From: Acidimicrobiales bacterium
GTDB taxonomy: Bacteria; Actinomycetota; Acidimicrobiia; Acidimicrobiales; RAAP-2
Length of the DNA stretch: 64,000 nt
Assembly (NCBI GenBank): GCA_025351385.1
Contig: JANXWA010000024.1
Span: 124,001-188,000, forward strand
Direction of reading: 5' to 3'
Shown: positions 16,454-25,419 of the stretch, piece by piece
Position numbering within the stretch: position 1 is the stretch's first letter
How the letters are laid out: the number at the start of each line of letters is the position of its first letter
Notes under the pieces: generated by a model
What the model saw: the letters and a program-made list of their open reading frames with translations, nothing else
The model's database searches: none
What the model was told of the DNA's origin: nothing
Made by a program: the position numbers and the translations under genes

Positions 16454-16852
16454 GTGGCATCACTGCGTCACGAACGGAGGATCTCGGCCAGCGCGAACGT
16501 CGTGTGGGACGTTGTCCGGCGACCAGAGAGCATCCCCCAATGGTTCCCAGGAATCGAGTCATGCACCGTCGACGGCAATCGGCGGGTCATCACCACCTCC
16601 ATCGGCCTCGAGATGCCCGAGGAGATCCTCACCATCGACAACCTGCTGCGCCGTTTCGCGTACCGGGTCACTGCGCCGATGTACCGGTTCCACCTTGGCG
16701 TGATCGACGTGATCGCACTGGGCACCAACGACTCGCTGTGCGTCTACTCGACGACGGCCGAGCCGGACTTGCTGGCTCTGCTGATCGACGGGGGAACGGT
16801 CGGTGCCCTCGACGAGATTCAGCGCATCGCCGAAGCGTCGACCAAGGAGTAG
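16454..16852 (+). CDS. SRPBCC-family (START-like) protein
   Basis: The roughly 132-residue protein has the pattern of polyketide-cyclase/START-like folds: a first strand (SLRHERRISASANVVWDVV), the helix RPESIPQWFPGIESC, then alternating strands ending in a long C-terminal helix (VGALDEIQRIAEAS). These proteins bind hydrophobic ligands or act as cyclases and hydratases; no ligand is evident. The GTG at 16454 follows a GGGGGTGG site; a second GTG at 16445 is possible. It precedes the sulfatase gene by two bases and shares its operon. Confidence 0.72.
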   Translation: MASLRHERRISASANVVWDVVRRPESIPQWFPGIESCTVDGNRRVITTSIGLEMPEEILTIDNLLRRFAYRVTAPMYRFHLGVIDVIALGTNDSLCVYSTTAEPDLLALLIDGGTVGALDEIQRIAEASTKE

Positions 16853-16854
16853 TC

Positions 16855-18429
16855 GTGGGCCGAAAGATCCTCTTCATCACCACCGACCAGCAGCGCTACG
16901 ACACTCTCGGCGCCAACGGCGGCACGCTGGCGCGCACGCCGGTGCTCGATGGGCTCGCCGCGCAGGGCATCCGCTACGAGCGGTGCCAGCCCACGTCGGT
17001 GGTCTGCATGCCGTCGCGTGCCTCGATGCTCACGGGCCAGTACCCTTCGACCCACGGCGCGTGGATGAACGGCGTGCCGCTCGCCGTGGACGCGCCCTCG
17101 GTCGCCGAAAACCTGCACGACGCCGGCTACGCCACCGCACTGATCGGCAAGGCTCACTTCGAGCCGTTCATGGACCCCTTCGGGCGCTTCGCTGAGAACT
17201 CGCTCGCCAATCTCGGCATCCCCACCATCGAGCAGGACTGGTTCGATGGTCGGCGCGGGGTCCACCGGGGCTTCGACTACCTGGAGTTCGCGACCCACGG
17301 GGTCATGGGCCCCCTGCACTACGCCAAGTGGATGGCCCGCTACCACCCCGAGGCCATGGGCGGCTTCTACCAGGTGGTCGACCACGATTTGAACGTCAGC
17401 GCCGTGGGCGGCGGCGACACCGGCGCACCCCAGGTGAAGATGAACGACGTGCCGCGCGAGTGGTACCACACCGACTGGGTCGCCGAGAGAACGATCGACT
17501 GGCTGGCCGGGCAGGGAGACGACCAGGACTGGTTCTGCTGGATGAGCTTTCCCGACCCCCACCACCCGTGGGACCCGCCTCGCACCGAGGTCGGGCGCAT
17601 CCCGTGGCGCGACGTCGCGCTGCCGGTGAACTATCCCGAGCGCGCGAGTGAGCGCGAGTCGCTGCTCGACGCCAAGGCGAGGCACTGGCGCGCCTGGTAC
17701 GACGGACGCCTGGTGAGCAACTACGAGGCGCCCGCCAAGTGGGTGCCCGCGACGTTGACCTCCGACCAGGTCCGTGAGGTGAACGCCCTCAACGCCGTCG
17801 AGGTGGAGCTCATCGACGAGGCGATCGGTCGGGTGCTCCACGCCATCGCGGCCCGAGGATGGGGCGACGACGTCGACGTCATCTTCACCACCGACCACGG
17901 CGAGCTGCAGGGCGACTTCGGACTATTGTTCAAGGGCCCGTACCACGTCGACGGTCTGATGCGCCTGCCCCTCATCTGGCGCCCGGCGCCCTCGACGAAG
18001 CCCCTGCCCAGTGTGGTGCGCGCCCCGGTGAGCCTCGTGTCGCTTGCCGCGACGTTCCTCGCGGTCGCGGGCAAGCCGGCCCCGGCGTGGGTGGAGGGCC
18101 CGTCACTTCCCATCAACGACGACGACGCCCTAGTGCGGTCTTTCGATGCGACGGTCACCGAGTGGGACTCGGCGCTCTTCGGGGTGGACGTCCACGTACG
18201 GTCGGTCGTGACCACGGGACACCTGTACACCGAGTACCGCCCGGGCACGATGCACGACGGGAGCGAAGGCGAGCTCTACGACCTCTCCGACGACCCGCTC
18301 CAGCGGATCAACCGTTTCGACGACCCCGCCTACGCCAACGTGCGCGCCACGCTCGCCGAGCGACTGCAGTCCCACGAGGACCGTCCCGGCGAACGAGCGG
18401 TGCCTGGGACGCTGATGGCTCCGGTGTGA
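16855..18429 (+). CDS. Sulfatase / alkaline-phosphatase-superfamily hydrolase
   Basis: The 524-residue protein has the N-terminal metal site (ILFITTDQQRYD, Asp11) and the sulfatase signature CMPSRASMLTG with Cys51. In type I sulfatases that Cys is converted to formylglycine. A second metal site (VDVIFTTDHGELQGD near residue 345) follows, and the C-terminus is of choline-sulfatase/phosphonate-hydrolase type. It has no signal peptide, so it should act in the cytoplasm on a sulfate or phosphonate ester. It sits between menE and menB, which is unexpected. It starts with GTG at 16855, five bases after an AAGGAG. Confidence 0.85.
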   Translation: MGRKILFITTDQQRYDTLGANGGTLARTPVLDGLAAQGIRYERCQPTSVVCMPSRASMLTGQYPSTHGAWMNGVPLAVDAPSVAENLHDAGYATALIGKAHFEPFMDPFGRFAENSLANLGIPTIEQDWFDGRRGVHRGFDYLEFATHGVMGPLHYAKWMARYHPEAMGGFYQVVDHDLNVSAVGGGDTGAPQVKMNDVPREWYHTDWVAERTIDWLAGQGDDQDWFCWMSFPDPHHPWDPPRTEVGRIPWRDVALPVNYPERASERESLLDAKARHWRAWYDGRLVSNYEAPAKWVPATLTSDQVREVNALNAVEVELIDEAIGRVLHAIAARGWGDDVDVIFTTDHGELQGDFGLLFKGPYHVDGLMRLPLIWRPAPSTKPLPSVVRAPVSLVSLAATFLAVAGKPAPAWVEGPSLPINDDDALVRSFDATVTEWDSALFGVDVHVRSVVTTGHLYTEYRPGTMHDGSEGELYDLSDDPLQRINRFDDPAYANVRATLAERLQSHEDRPGERAVPGTLMAPV

Positions 18430-18437
18430 TGGAACGG

Positions 18438-18443
18438 TAGCGT
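18438..18443 (+). promoter_or_regulatory. Possible -10 element of menB
   Basis: TAGCGT, seven bases, then ATG at 18451. The spacing is one base longer than the window's usual six. Confidence 0.45.
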
Positions 18444-18450
18444 GGTCGCT

Positions 18451-19344
18451 ATGCCCGAGACCGTCATCCATGGTTCGCCGATCGACCCGGTCGAGGAGTA
18501 CCGCTCCTGGCCCCTCCCGAACTGGGAGCAGCGCGGCGAATTCGACGACATTATCTACGAAGTGGCCGAGGGGATGGCCCGCATCACGATCAATCGGCCC
18601 GAAAGGCGCAACGCCTTCCGGCCCCAGACGCTGTTCGAGCTGTCCGACGCCTTCGAACGGGCCCGTGACGACACGTCGGTCGGCACGATCATCCTGACCG
18701 GCGCTGGCCCCGACGCCTTCTGCTCGGGCGGGGACCAGAAGATTCGCGGCGACGACGGCTACCTCGGCGACGACGACGTTGCGCGCCAGGGCGTCGGACG
18801 ACTCAACGTCCTGGACCTGCAGATCCAGATTCGTCGCCTCCCCAAGCCGGTGATCGCCCAGATCGCCGGCTACGCGATCGGCGGCGGCCACATCCTGCAC
18901 CTGGTGTGCGACCTGTCCATCGCCGCGGACAACGCCCGGTTCGGCCAGACCGGCCCCCGGGTGGGCTCGTTCGACGGCGGCTATGGCTCGTCGCTGCTGG
19001 CGCGCTCCATTGGCGTGAAGCGGGCCAAGGAGGTGTGGTTCCTCTGTCGTCAGTACGACGCGCGCCAGGCCCTGGACTGGGGTCTCGTCAACACCGTCGT
19101 CGCCCTCGCGGACCTCGAGCGTGAGACGGTCGCGTGGTGCCGTCAGATGCTGACCCTCTCCCCGATCGCCCTGCGGATGCTGAAGGCCGGTTTCAACGCG
19201 GCCGAGGACGGTCTGGCCGGCGTCCAGCAGCTCGCCGGCGACGCCACGATGCTGTACTACATGTCCGAGGAGGGCCAGGAGGGTCGCGACGCCTTCGTCG
19301 AGCACCGCAAGCCCGACTTCTCGAAGTTCCCCAAGCGTCCATGA
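18451..19344 (+). CDS. menB: 1,4-Dihydroxy-2-naphthoyl-CoA synthase
   Basis: This crotonase-fold enzyme of about 297 residues cyclises o-succinylbenzoyl-CoA in menaquinone synthesis. MenB-specific features are [14 protein letters not shown], the [14 protein letters not shown] active-site stretch, [13 protein letters not shown], and the C-terminal [18 protein letters not shown] closing element. The N-terminal extension before the crotonase core is also typical of actinobacterial MenB. ATG 18451 is preferred over the upstream GTG at 18442. Its stop overlaps the menA start (ATGA), so the two are coupled. Confidence 0.93.
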   Translation: MPETVIHGSPIDPVEEYRSWPLPNWEQRGEFDDIIYEVAEGMARITINRPERRNAFRPQTLFELSDAFERARDDTSVGTIILTGAGPDAFCSGGDQKIRGDDGYLGDDDVARQGVGRLNVLDLQIQIRRLPKPVIAQIAGYAIGGGHILHLVCDLSIAADNARFGQTGPRVGSFDGGYGSSLLARSIGVKRAKEVWFLCRQYDARQALDWGLVNTVVALADLERETVAWCRQMLTLSPIALRMLKAGFNAAEDGLAGVQQLAGDATMLYYMSEEGQEGRDAFVEHRKPDFSKFPKRP

Positions 19345-20216
19345 CCGAGGCTCCCGGGCCTCTTCGGCGCTGGGTGCTCGCGGCGCGCCCGCGCACCCTG
19401 CCCGCCGCCACGGTCCCGGTCGTCGTGGGCACGTCGCTCATCCGGCCTCAGTCGATCAACTGGCTGAATTCGGCGTTGTGCCTCGTGGTGGCGCTCGCGC
19501 TGCAGATCGGCACCAACTACGCCAACGACTACTCCGACGGCGTACGGGGCACCGACGAGGTGCGCGTCGGGCCGTTCCGTCTCACTGCGTCGAGGCTCGT
19601 CAACGCCCGACGGGTCCGCGACGTCGCCTTCACGTGGTTCTTCGTCGGGGCGGTCGCGGGACTCGTGCTCGCGTCACGCACGTCATGGTGGCTGGTCGCG
19701 ATCGGGGTGACCGCGATCCTCGCGGGCTGGCTCTACACCGGCGGCCCGAGGCCTTACGGCTACCTCGGACTCGGTGAGCTGTTCGTCTTCGTGTACTTCG
19801 GGATGGTGGCGACGGTCGGTACGGCCTACGTGCAGCACCTCTCCATCCCAACCCGGGCGTGGTGGCTCGGGGTGGCGACCGGCTTCATGGCGTGTGCACT
19901 GCTCGAGGCGAACAACCTGCGCGACGTGCAGGGCGACCGCGCGGCGGGCAAGCGGACGCTGGCGGCCCGACTCGGCCGGGCTCGCGCCTCGACCCTCTAC
20001 CTGGTTTGCGTGGTGGGTGCCCTGGTGGGGATCGCGGGCGCCGGCCACTACGTGGTCGGCGTGGTGGCCCTCGTCGCGTACATGCCGGCACTGCGATTGG
20101 CCTACTCGGACCTCAACGGACGTGAGCTGCTGCCGATGCTCAAATACTCGGCCCGGTCCCAGCTTCAGGTCGGCGCCCTCTTGACCGTCGTGCTGGCGCT
20201 CAGAATCGGGCTGTGA
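19341..20216 (+). CDS. menA: 1,4-Dihydroxy-2-naphthoate polyprenyltransferase
   Basis: The 291-residue UbiA-family membrane enzyme joins the naphthoate head group to a polyprenyl chain. It has about eight to nine hydrophobic segments. The first Asp-rich motif is [15 protein letters not shown] (about 54-68) and the second is [23 protein letters not shown] (about 190-212), both needed for Mg2+-diphosphate binding. The N-terminal RPRTLPAA motif is also typical of MenA. It overlaps menB by four bases and meets the menH gene tail-to-tail with a 17-base overlap. Confidence 0.93.
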   Translation: MTEAPGPLRRWVLAARPRTLPAATVPVVVGTSLIRPQSINWLNSALCLVVALALQIGTNYANDYSDGVRGTDEVRVGPFRLTASRLVNARRVRDVAFTWFFVGAVAGLVLASRTSWWLVAIGVTAILAGWLYTGGPRPYGYLGLGELFVFVYFGMVATVGTAYVQHLSIPTRAWWLGVATGFMACALLEANNLRDVQGDRAAGKRTLAARLGRARASTLYLVCVVGALVGIAGAGHYVVGVVALVAYMPALRLAYSDLNGRELLPMLKYSARSQLQVGALLTVVLALRIGL

Positions 20217-20952
20217 ACTCCTCGATACCGCGGGCGGTCAGTTCGGGACGCTCGAGGTGGGCGGCGTGATGGGCGCCCACGACGACTCCGATCGCGCCCC
20301 GCTCGACGCCCTCGGCGATCGCGATGGCCTCGATCATGAACTTGTCGTCGTCCTCGCCCGCGAGCGCGAACGTGGGGGCGTCCAGAGTCGCCAGGCGCGG
20401 CGCGAGCCACTCTTGGGTGCCCGTGCCCGAACGACGCAGGGAGGAGGCCAGCCCCCGCGAGTCCGAGCTGCGCGCTCGACGCTCTCGCGGGTCCGACGGG
20501 AGCGTGACGAACATCGGCTGGGCCAGCCACTCGTCGAGGAACTGCGACGCGCCGACCGCCTCGACCCTCTCGGCGAGGGCCTCGTCGCGCCGTCGACGCA
20601 GCGCCCGTTGGTCGGGGTCCTCGATGCCGCGTGACGCGCCGAGCAAGACGACCTGGCGGACCCTCGCGGGGTGGGCCAACGCGAAGTGCAGGGCCACGCG
20701 CGCTCCCAGCGAGTAGCCCCCCAGGATGAAGGGCTCGTCCGGCAGAGTCTCGGCGAGCAGGTCGGCCGTCTCGTCCAGCGAGGCCGCGATTCGCGCGTTC
20801 TCGCCGTGTCCGGGGAGGTCGAGAGTCAGCAGTTCGTAGGTTCCTGCCAGAATGGAGCGGAACTGATGGGCCGAGTCCCTGGTTTGGGTGAATCCGTGCA
20901 GCCACACGAAGGTTGGACCCGAGCCGTGACGTTGGACACCGAGGAGCGACAT
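20200..20952 (-). CDS. menH: Alpha/beta-hydrolase, probable SHCHC synthase
   Basis: The protein has the alpha/beta-hydrolase fold: oxyanion strand VWLHGFTQT, nucleophile elbow GGYSLGARVALHFAL (Ser near 93), and the late Asp and His (GEDDDKF; GAHHAAHLERP). At about 250 residues, and encoded next to menD, it is best read as MenH (2-succinyl-6-hydroxy-2,4-cyclohexadiene-1-carboxylate synthase). A general hydrolase cannot be excluded. The start is ATG 20952 or GTG 20958. A TACGCT at 20966-20961 on the minus strand lies eight bases before the ATG. The ATG shares its first base position with the menD start on the other strand. Confidence 0.78.
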   Translation of the reverse strand: MSLLGVQRHGSGPTFVWLHGFTQTRDSAHQFRSILAGTYELLTLDLPGHGENARIAASLDETADLLAETLPDEPFILGGYSLGARVALHFALAHPARVRQVVLLGASRGIEDPDQRALRRRRDEALAERVEAVGASQFLDEWLAQPMFVTLPSDPRERRARSSDSRGLASSLRRSGTGTQEWLAPRLATLDAPTFALAGEDDDKFMIEAIAIAEGVERGAIGVVVGAHHAAHLERPELTARGIEEFTARF

Positions 20953-22604
20953 TGTCACAGAGCGTACCGAGCCCGAGCGCGGTCCAGGCGACGTTCGCGG
21001 CGACGCTGTTCGACGAGTGGATCCGCCACGGCCTCGTCGACGTGGTCGTATGCCCAGGCTCTCGCTCGACGCCTCTGGTGCTGGCCTGCGCCGGGCGAAG
21101 CGAGCTAACCATTCACGTGCGCATCGACGAGCGCAGTGCCGGTTTCTTCGCCCTCGGCCGGGCGCTCGCCACGAAGCGGCCCGTGGCGATCGTCGTCACG
21201 AGCGGCACCGCGGCGGCCGAGTTGCACGCCTGCGTGGCGGAGGCCGATCAGGCCTACGTGCCGCTGCTCGTGCTGACGGCTGATCGACCCCCCGAACTGC
21301 ACGGAGTCGGTGCACCGCAGACGATCGACCAGCACGAGCTCTACGCCGGCATGGTCCGACGGTCCGAGGAGCCGGGCGTGCCGGTCTTGGCCGCCGCGCC
21401 GACCTGGCGGACCCTCGCCACCCGGTTGTGGCGCAGTGCCGTGAACGCGCCGGGCCGTTCCGGGCCGGTCCACCTGAACGCGGCATTCGCCGAGCCGCTC
21501 ATCGGCGAGCCGTTCGCGCTGCCCGCGCACCTCGACGATCCGCTCGACGAGTGGATCACCCCGCGGGCCGAGATCGACCTGCGGAGCCGTCGTGTGCTCT
21601 GCGTCGTCGGCCGGGGCGTCGCGGCCTCGGTCATCGAGGACTGCGTCGCAATGAACTGGGTTGTCCTGGGCGACGCCACCGCGCAGGGCTCGCTCGCCTT
21701 CTTCGACCCTCTGCTCCGCATCGACTCCTTCGCCGTGGCCGCTCGGCCCGACGTCGTGGTTCGACTCGGGGGACTACCCGCGTCGAAGGTCCTCCAGGAG
21801 AGGTTGCGCTCGTGGAACACTCGCACGATCGGCTTTGACGGGGCCGGCTTCATCGCCGACCCCGACCGACTCGTCAGCGAGTCGGTGGCCGGACTGCCCG
21901 AGCGCGACCTCGCGGCGAGCGCCGACCCCGCGTACCTCGAATTGTGGTGTCGCACGTCGCTCGAGGTGGGCGAGTGGCTGAACGGCGCCGACGGGGTCGA
22001 CGGTGCACTCAGTGAGCCCGCCGTCGCACGCGAGGTCGTGGCGGCCTCCGCGCGCCACGCCACCGCCCTCGTGGTCGGTTCGTCGATGCCGGTGCGTGAC
22101 GTCGAGTGGTGGTCGGATTCGCGCCGGGCGCCGACGTTCTCCAACCGCGGCGTCAACGGCATTGACGGCGTCGTGTCGACGGTGCTGGGTGTGGCGGCCG
22201 GGTCGCGCGCCATTGGATTGATCGGTGATGTCACGATGCTCCATGACGTGTCGGGTCTCGTCGACGGACTCGGCGAGGCGGGCGGGTCCTGTGTCGTCGT
22301 GGTCGTCGACAACGGCGGGGGTGGAATCTTCTCCTTCCTTCCCCAGTCGACGACCCTCGACCACGAACCCTTTGAGCGGCTCTTCGGCACGCCGCGCCCC
22401 CACGACCTCGCCGCGATCGCCGCGGCCTTCGGTCACGTCGGCGTCGTGGTCACGACGCGCGACGAGCTGCGTAGCGCCATCGCGACCGGGCTCGACCGGA
22501 GCGGCGTGAGCGTCGTGGTCGCTCGCGTGCCGTCGCGGGCGCACAATGTCGTGGTGCACGACGAGTGGAACGCCGAGGTCGAGCGCATCGTGAGCGGAGA
22601 GTGA
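20952..22604 (+). CDS. menD: 2-Succinyl-5-enolpyruvyl-6-hydroxy-3-cyclohexene-1-carboxylate synthase
   Basis: This thiamine-diphosphate enzyme of 550 residues adds 2-oxoglutarate to isochorismate. The N-terminal domain has VVVCPGSRSTPLVLA and the catalytic-Glu stretch IHVRIDERSAGFFALG. The C-terminal ThDP domain has LIGDVTMLHDVSGL (GDxx...) and DNGGGGIFSFLPQ. The start TTG at 20952 follows GAGGAG at six bases, which fixes it although it lies opposite the menH start. The gene ends in a GTGA overlap with the CcdA-like gene. Confidence 0.93.
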   Translation: MSQSVPSPSAVQATFAATLFDEWIRHGLVDVVVCPGSRSTPLVLACAGRSELTIHVRIDERSAGFFALGRALATKRPVAIVVTSGTAAAELHACVAEADQAYVPLLVLTADRPPELHGVGAPQTIDQHELYAGMVRRSEEPGVPVLAAAPTWRTLATRLWRSAVNAPGRSGPVHLNAAFAEPLIGEPFALPAHLDDPLDEWITPRAEIDLRSRRVLCVVGRGVAASVIEDCVAMNWVVLGDATAQGSLAFFDPLLRIDSFAVAARPDVVVRLGGLPASKVLQERLRSWNTRTIGFDGAGFIADPDRLVSESVAGLPERDLAASADPAYLELWCRTSLEVGEWLNGADGVDGALSEPAVAREVVAASARHATALVVGSSMPVRDVEWWSDSRRAPTFSNRGVNGIDGVVSTVLGVAAGSRAIGLIGDVTMLHDVSGLVDGLGEAGGSCVVVVVDNGGGGIFSFLPQSTTLDHEPFERLFGTPRPHDLAAIAAAFGHVGVVVTTRDELRSAIATGLDRSGVSVVVARVPSRAHNVVVHDEWNAEVERIVSGE

Positions 22605-23344
22605 TCGCCTCGGTCTCGTCGCTACCGGTGATCGCCGCGCTGCCGCTGGCCGTCGCCGCGGGGCTGGTCTCGTTCGCCTCGCCGTGCGTGCTGCCGTTGC
22701 TGCCGGGATACCTGGCGTTCCTCAGCGGCGCCACCGGGAGCATCGAGGGCCGCTCCGGGCGTGGCCGTGCGGTACTGGGGTCGCTGGCCTTCGTCCTGGG
22801 CTTCGCTCTCGTGTTCGTGAGCTACGGCGCCCTCTTCGGTGGCCTTGGCGGGGCGCTGATCGCTCATCAGAGGACGCTCGAGATCGTCTTCGGCGTCGTG
22901 ACGGTACTGCTCGGCTTCTTCTTCGCCGGCTGGTGGCCCTCGTCGTGGCTGCAGCGCGATCGCCGCATCCATCATCTGCCGAGGGTCTCGATCCTCGGCG
23001 CGGCACTGCTCGGATTCTTGTTCGCGCTGGGCTGGACCCCCTGCATCGGGCCGACGCTCGAGGCGATCCTCGGGCTCGCCGCATCCTCGGGCACGACGGC
23101 GCTGCGCGGATCGGTCCTGGCCTTCTTCTACTGCCTCGGGTTGGGCATCCCGTTCGTGGTGGCCGCGTTGGCCACCGAGTGGATGGCGAGCGCATCGGGG
23201 TGGCTGCGACGTCACCAGAGGGTGATCGGTCGCGTCGGTGGCCTCATGCTGATTGCCATCGGCGTTTGCGAGATGACCGGGACGTGGCACTCGTTCGTGC
23301 TCTGGCTGCAGACCCACATCCCGTCGTCCAGCGCTCTCCTGTAG
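22601..23344 (+). CDS. ccdA: CcdA/DsbD-like cytochrome c biogenesis membrane protein
   Basis: The 247-residue protein has six membrane segments, with the two family cysteines in SFASPCVLPLLPGYLAF (about residue 26) and GWTPCIGPTLEAILGL (about 147). CcdA passes electrons from cytoplasmic thioredoxin to extracytoplasmic thiol proteins, including those that keep apocytochrome c or copper-site cysteines reduced. Coupling to menD (GTGA) fits a respiratory theme. It could supply the SCO1 and CuA proteins encoded at 31-41 kb; that link is inference. Confidence 0.88.
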   Translation: MIASVSSLPVIAALPLAVAAGLVSFASPCVLPLLPGYLAFLSGATGSIEGRSGRGRAVLGSLAFVLGFALVFVSYGALFGGLGGALIAHQRTLEIVFGVVTVLLGFFFAGWWPSSWLQRDRRIHHLPRVSILGAALLGFLFALGWTPCIGPTLEAILGLAASSGTTALRGSVLAFFYCLGLGIPFVVAALATEWMASASGWLRRHQRVIGRVGGLMLIAIGVCEMTGTWHSFVLWLQTHIPSSSALL

Positions 23345-23357
23345 GGCACTCGACTCG

Positions 23358-23363
23358 TAGACT
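23358..23363 (+). promoter_or_regulatory. -10 element of tyrS (leaderless)
   Basis: TAGACT, six bases, then ATG at 23370. This decides between the ATG and an in-frame GTG at 23364 that immediately follows the hexamer. Confidence 0.65.
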
Positions 23364-23369
23364 GTGCCA

Positions 23370-24653
23370 ATGATTCTCCGTGAGGACTGGCAGTTTCGCG
23401 GGCTGGTCCACCAGACCACCGACGAGGCAATACTCGATCGATTGAGCGCCGGTGGCGTCACCGCCTACATCGGCTTCGACCCGACCGCCCCGTCGCTGCA
23501 CCTCGGTAGCCTGCTGCAGCTGTGCAATCTGCGTCGGCTCCAACTAGCGGGCAACCGGCCGATCGCTCTGGCGGGCGGCGGGACCGGGTTGATTGGCGAC
23601 CCCAGCTTCAAGGCGGTCGAGCGGCCCCTGATTACCGAGGAGCTCCTGGAGGAGAATCTGGTGGGGATCCGCGAACAGCTGGGCCGTTTCCTCGACTTCT
23701 CCCCTGCGGCCGGCCCGTCGAAGGCGCTACTGCTCAACAACGCGCAGTGGCTGACGACGGTGACCCTCACCGACTTCCTGCGCGACGTGGGCAAGCACTT
23801 CACGGTCAACCAGATGATCGCCAAGGAGTCCGTGAAGAGCCGCCTCGACCGCGACGACGTCGGGCTCTCGTTCACCGAGTTCTCCTACATGCTGTTGCAG
23901 GCCTACGACTTCCTGCGGCTCAACGTCGACCACGGTTGCACGCTGCAGCTCGGCGGATCGGACCAGTGGGGGAACATCACCATGGGCACCGAGCTCGTGC
24001 GCAAAGAGACCGGCAACACGGTCGCGGGCCTCACGTCGCCCCTGCTGTTGCGTGCAGACGGGCAGAAGTTCGGCAAGTCCGAGGTTGGCAACGACAAGGT
24101 CTGGCTCGACGCGTCGATGACCTCGCCGTTCGAATTCCACCAATTCCTGCTGAACGCCGACGACGCCACGACGCCGGCGCTGCTGCGCTTCTTCACCTTC
24201 CTCGACCATCAGACGATCCTCGACCTCGACGAGGCGACACGCACGCGTCCCCAGGAGCGCCAGGCACAACGAGCTATCGCCAACGCCGTGGTCACGCTCG
24301 TGCACGGCGAGACGGCGGCGCGCCACGCCGAACGGGCCGGTGAGGCGCTCTTCGCTGAGTCGATCGCCGAACTCGACGAGGCGACGTTGCTCCAAGTCGT
24401 CGCCGACGCGCCGTCGTCCACGTGGTCACGGGCCGAGGTCGCCGCCGGCGTAGACCCGGCCGAACTGCTGGTGCGCTGCGAACTCGCCGGCTCCAAGGGC
24501 GAGGCCGGCCGATTCCTCGAGCAGGGCGGAGCGTACGTCAACAACGTGCGCGTCCACGCCGAGACGGCGATCGACATCTCCTGGGCACTGCACGGCCGGT
24601 ACCTGGTGGTTCGCCGCGGTCGGCGATTGCTGCACCTCGTGGTCATTGCGTGA
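23370..24653 (+). CDS. tyrS: Tyrosyl-tRNA synthetase
   Basis: The 427-residue class I synthetase has the HIGH-like motif in FDPTAPSLHLGSLLQL (about residues 33-48), tyrosine-binding residues in the LLQAYDFLRL and GGSDQWGNI stretches, the KMSKS-like KFGKSEVGNDKVWLD (about 232), and a C-terminal S4 RNA-binding domain. Length is standard. Position 23364 would add only two residues upstream of the leaderless ATG. It overlaps the following lipoprotein gene by four bases. Confidence 0.97.
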   Translation: MILREDWQFRGLVHQTTDEAILDRLSAGGVTAYIGFDPTAPSLHLGSLLQLCNLRRLQLAGNRPIALAGGGTGLIGDPSFKAVERPLITEELLEENLVGIREQLGRFLDFSPAAGPSKALLLNNAQWLTTVTLTDFLRDVGKHFTVNQMIAKESVKSRLDRDDVGLSFTEFSYMLLQAYDFLRLNVDHGCTLQLGGSDQWGNITMGTELVRKETGNTVAGLTSPLLLRADGQKFGKSEVGNDKVWLDASMTSPFEFHQFLLNADDATTPALLRFFTFLDHQTILDLDEATRTRPQERQAQRAIANAVVTLVHGETAARHAERAGEALFAESIAELDEATLLQVVADAPSSTWSRAEVAAGVDPAELLVRCELAGSKGEAGRFLEQGGAYVNNVRVHAETAIDISWALHGRYLVVRRGRRLLHLVVIA

Positions 24654-25084
24654 TCCGCCGCGTCACCGTGCTGGCCGCCGCCGCTCTCCTCTTCGGCGCG
24701 TGCGGATCGATCAGCGCGGCTCAGGCCATGGCGTCATGGGTGAAGCAGAGCAACTACTTCGTGAACTCACGGACACTGATCGCCGACGTCGAGCACGCCG
24801 CGGTCGGGCTGCGCTCGACGGACTCGACCGCCGTCGACCTTCACACCGTCTGCGCGGTGCTATTCACCGACGACGGCCACGCCGAACAGGCGTTGCCCGC
24901 GCCAGACGCTCAGTCGACGACGTTGCTCAACCGGGCCTACGCCGACCTCGCCCAAGGAGCCAACAAGTGCTACGAGGCTCGCCAGAGCGTCAGTGCGCGC
25001 GCCGGGGCCCTGGCGTTGCTGGTCCGGGGCGTGGCCACGCTGTCCGAGGCCTCGGCACGGGTGTCGACCGCGGTGCTGCCCTAG
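24650..25084 (+). CDS. Small putative lipoprotein of unknown function
   Basis: The 144-residue product starts with a lipoprotein-like signal: positively charged MIRR, a hydrophobic stretch, and Cys18 in LLFGACGS, where the -3 position is Phe rather than the usual Leu or Val. The rest is mostly helical with two more cysteines (HTVCAVLF and ANKCYEARQS) that could form a disulfide. No family is recognised. It starts by GTGA overlap with tyrS, so it is read from the same mRNA, and it ends in a four-base overlap with the minus-strand gene at 25081. Confidence 0.65.
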   Translation: MIRRVTVLAAAALLFGACGSISAAQAMASWVKQSNYFVNSRTLIADVEHAAVGLRSTDSTAVDLHTVCAVLFTDDGHAEQALPAPDAQSTTLLNRAYADLAQGANKCYEARQSVSARAGALALLVRGVATLSEASARVSTAVLP

Positions 25085-25305
25085 TCCGATCGCGGGCGCA
25101 GATCGACCTCGAGGCGCAAGATGCCGTCCTCCAACGTCGCCGTGGCGTCAGCGAGCATGGCGAAGTCCTGGAAGTCCAGCTTTGCGGCCTCGATGAAGAG
25201 AAGTCGCTCGGGCCCCTCGACCGGCGGGAAACCTCGCCGCTTCACCGCTTCGGCGCGCTCTTGGAAACGCCGGATCATCTCGTTGGGGTCAAAGGCTTGG
25301 CTCAC
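25081..25305 (-). CDS. Small conserved-looking protein of unknown function (74 aa)
   Basis: The product is an acidic soluble protein with an amphipathic helical N-terminal half (FDPNEMIRRFQERAEAVKRR) and a beta-type C-terminal half (LEDGILRLEVDLRPRSD). I recognise no motif. The evidence that it is real is its GTG start, placed exactly six bases after a TAGCAT hexamer, and its compact fit between neighbours. Confidence 0.6.
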   Translation of the reverse strand: MSQAFDPNEMIRRFQERAEAVKRRGFPPVEGPERLLFIEAAKLDFQDFAMLADATATLEDGILRLEVDLRPRSD

Positions 25306-25311
25306 GACCTG

Positions 25312-25317
25312 ATGCTA
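25312..25317 (-). promoter_or_regulatory. -10 element, leaderless start at 25305
   Basis: TAGCAT on the minus strand, six bases, then GTG 25305. Confidence 0.55.
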
Positions 25318-25343
25318 TGGGTTCGTGCGAAGGGATGAGTTGG

Positions 25344-25377
25344 TATCATGGATACTCAACTCAGTTCCGCTGAGTTG
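25344..25377 (+). promoter_or_regulatory. -10 box and leader hairpin of the 25420 gene
   Basis: TATCAT (25344-25349) is a good -10 hexamer. It is followed at once by a perfect eight-base inverted repeat, CAACTCAG-TTCCG-CTGAGTTG (25357-25377), at the expected 5' end of the transcript. The leader then runs about 40 bases to a GAGGAG site. The hairpin could stabilise the mRNA or be an operator at the start site. Confidence 0.5.
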
Positions 25378-25419
25378 CGGTCGCCGCCAGCTATGGCCTG
25401 CGGCCAGTGAGGAGTCGAC

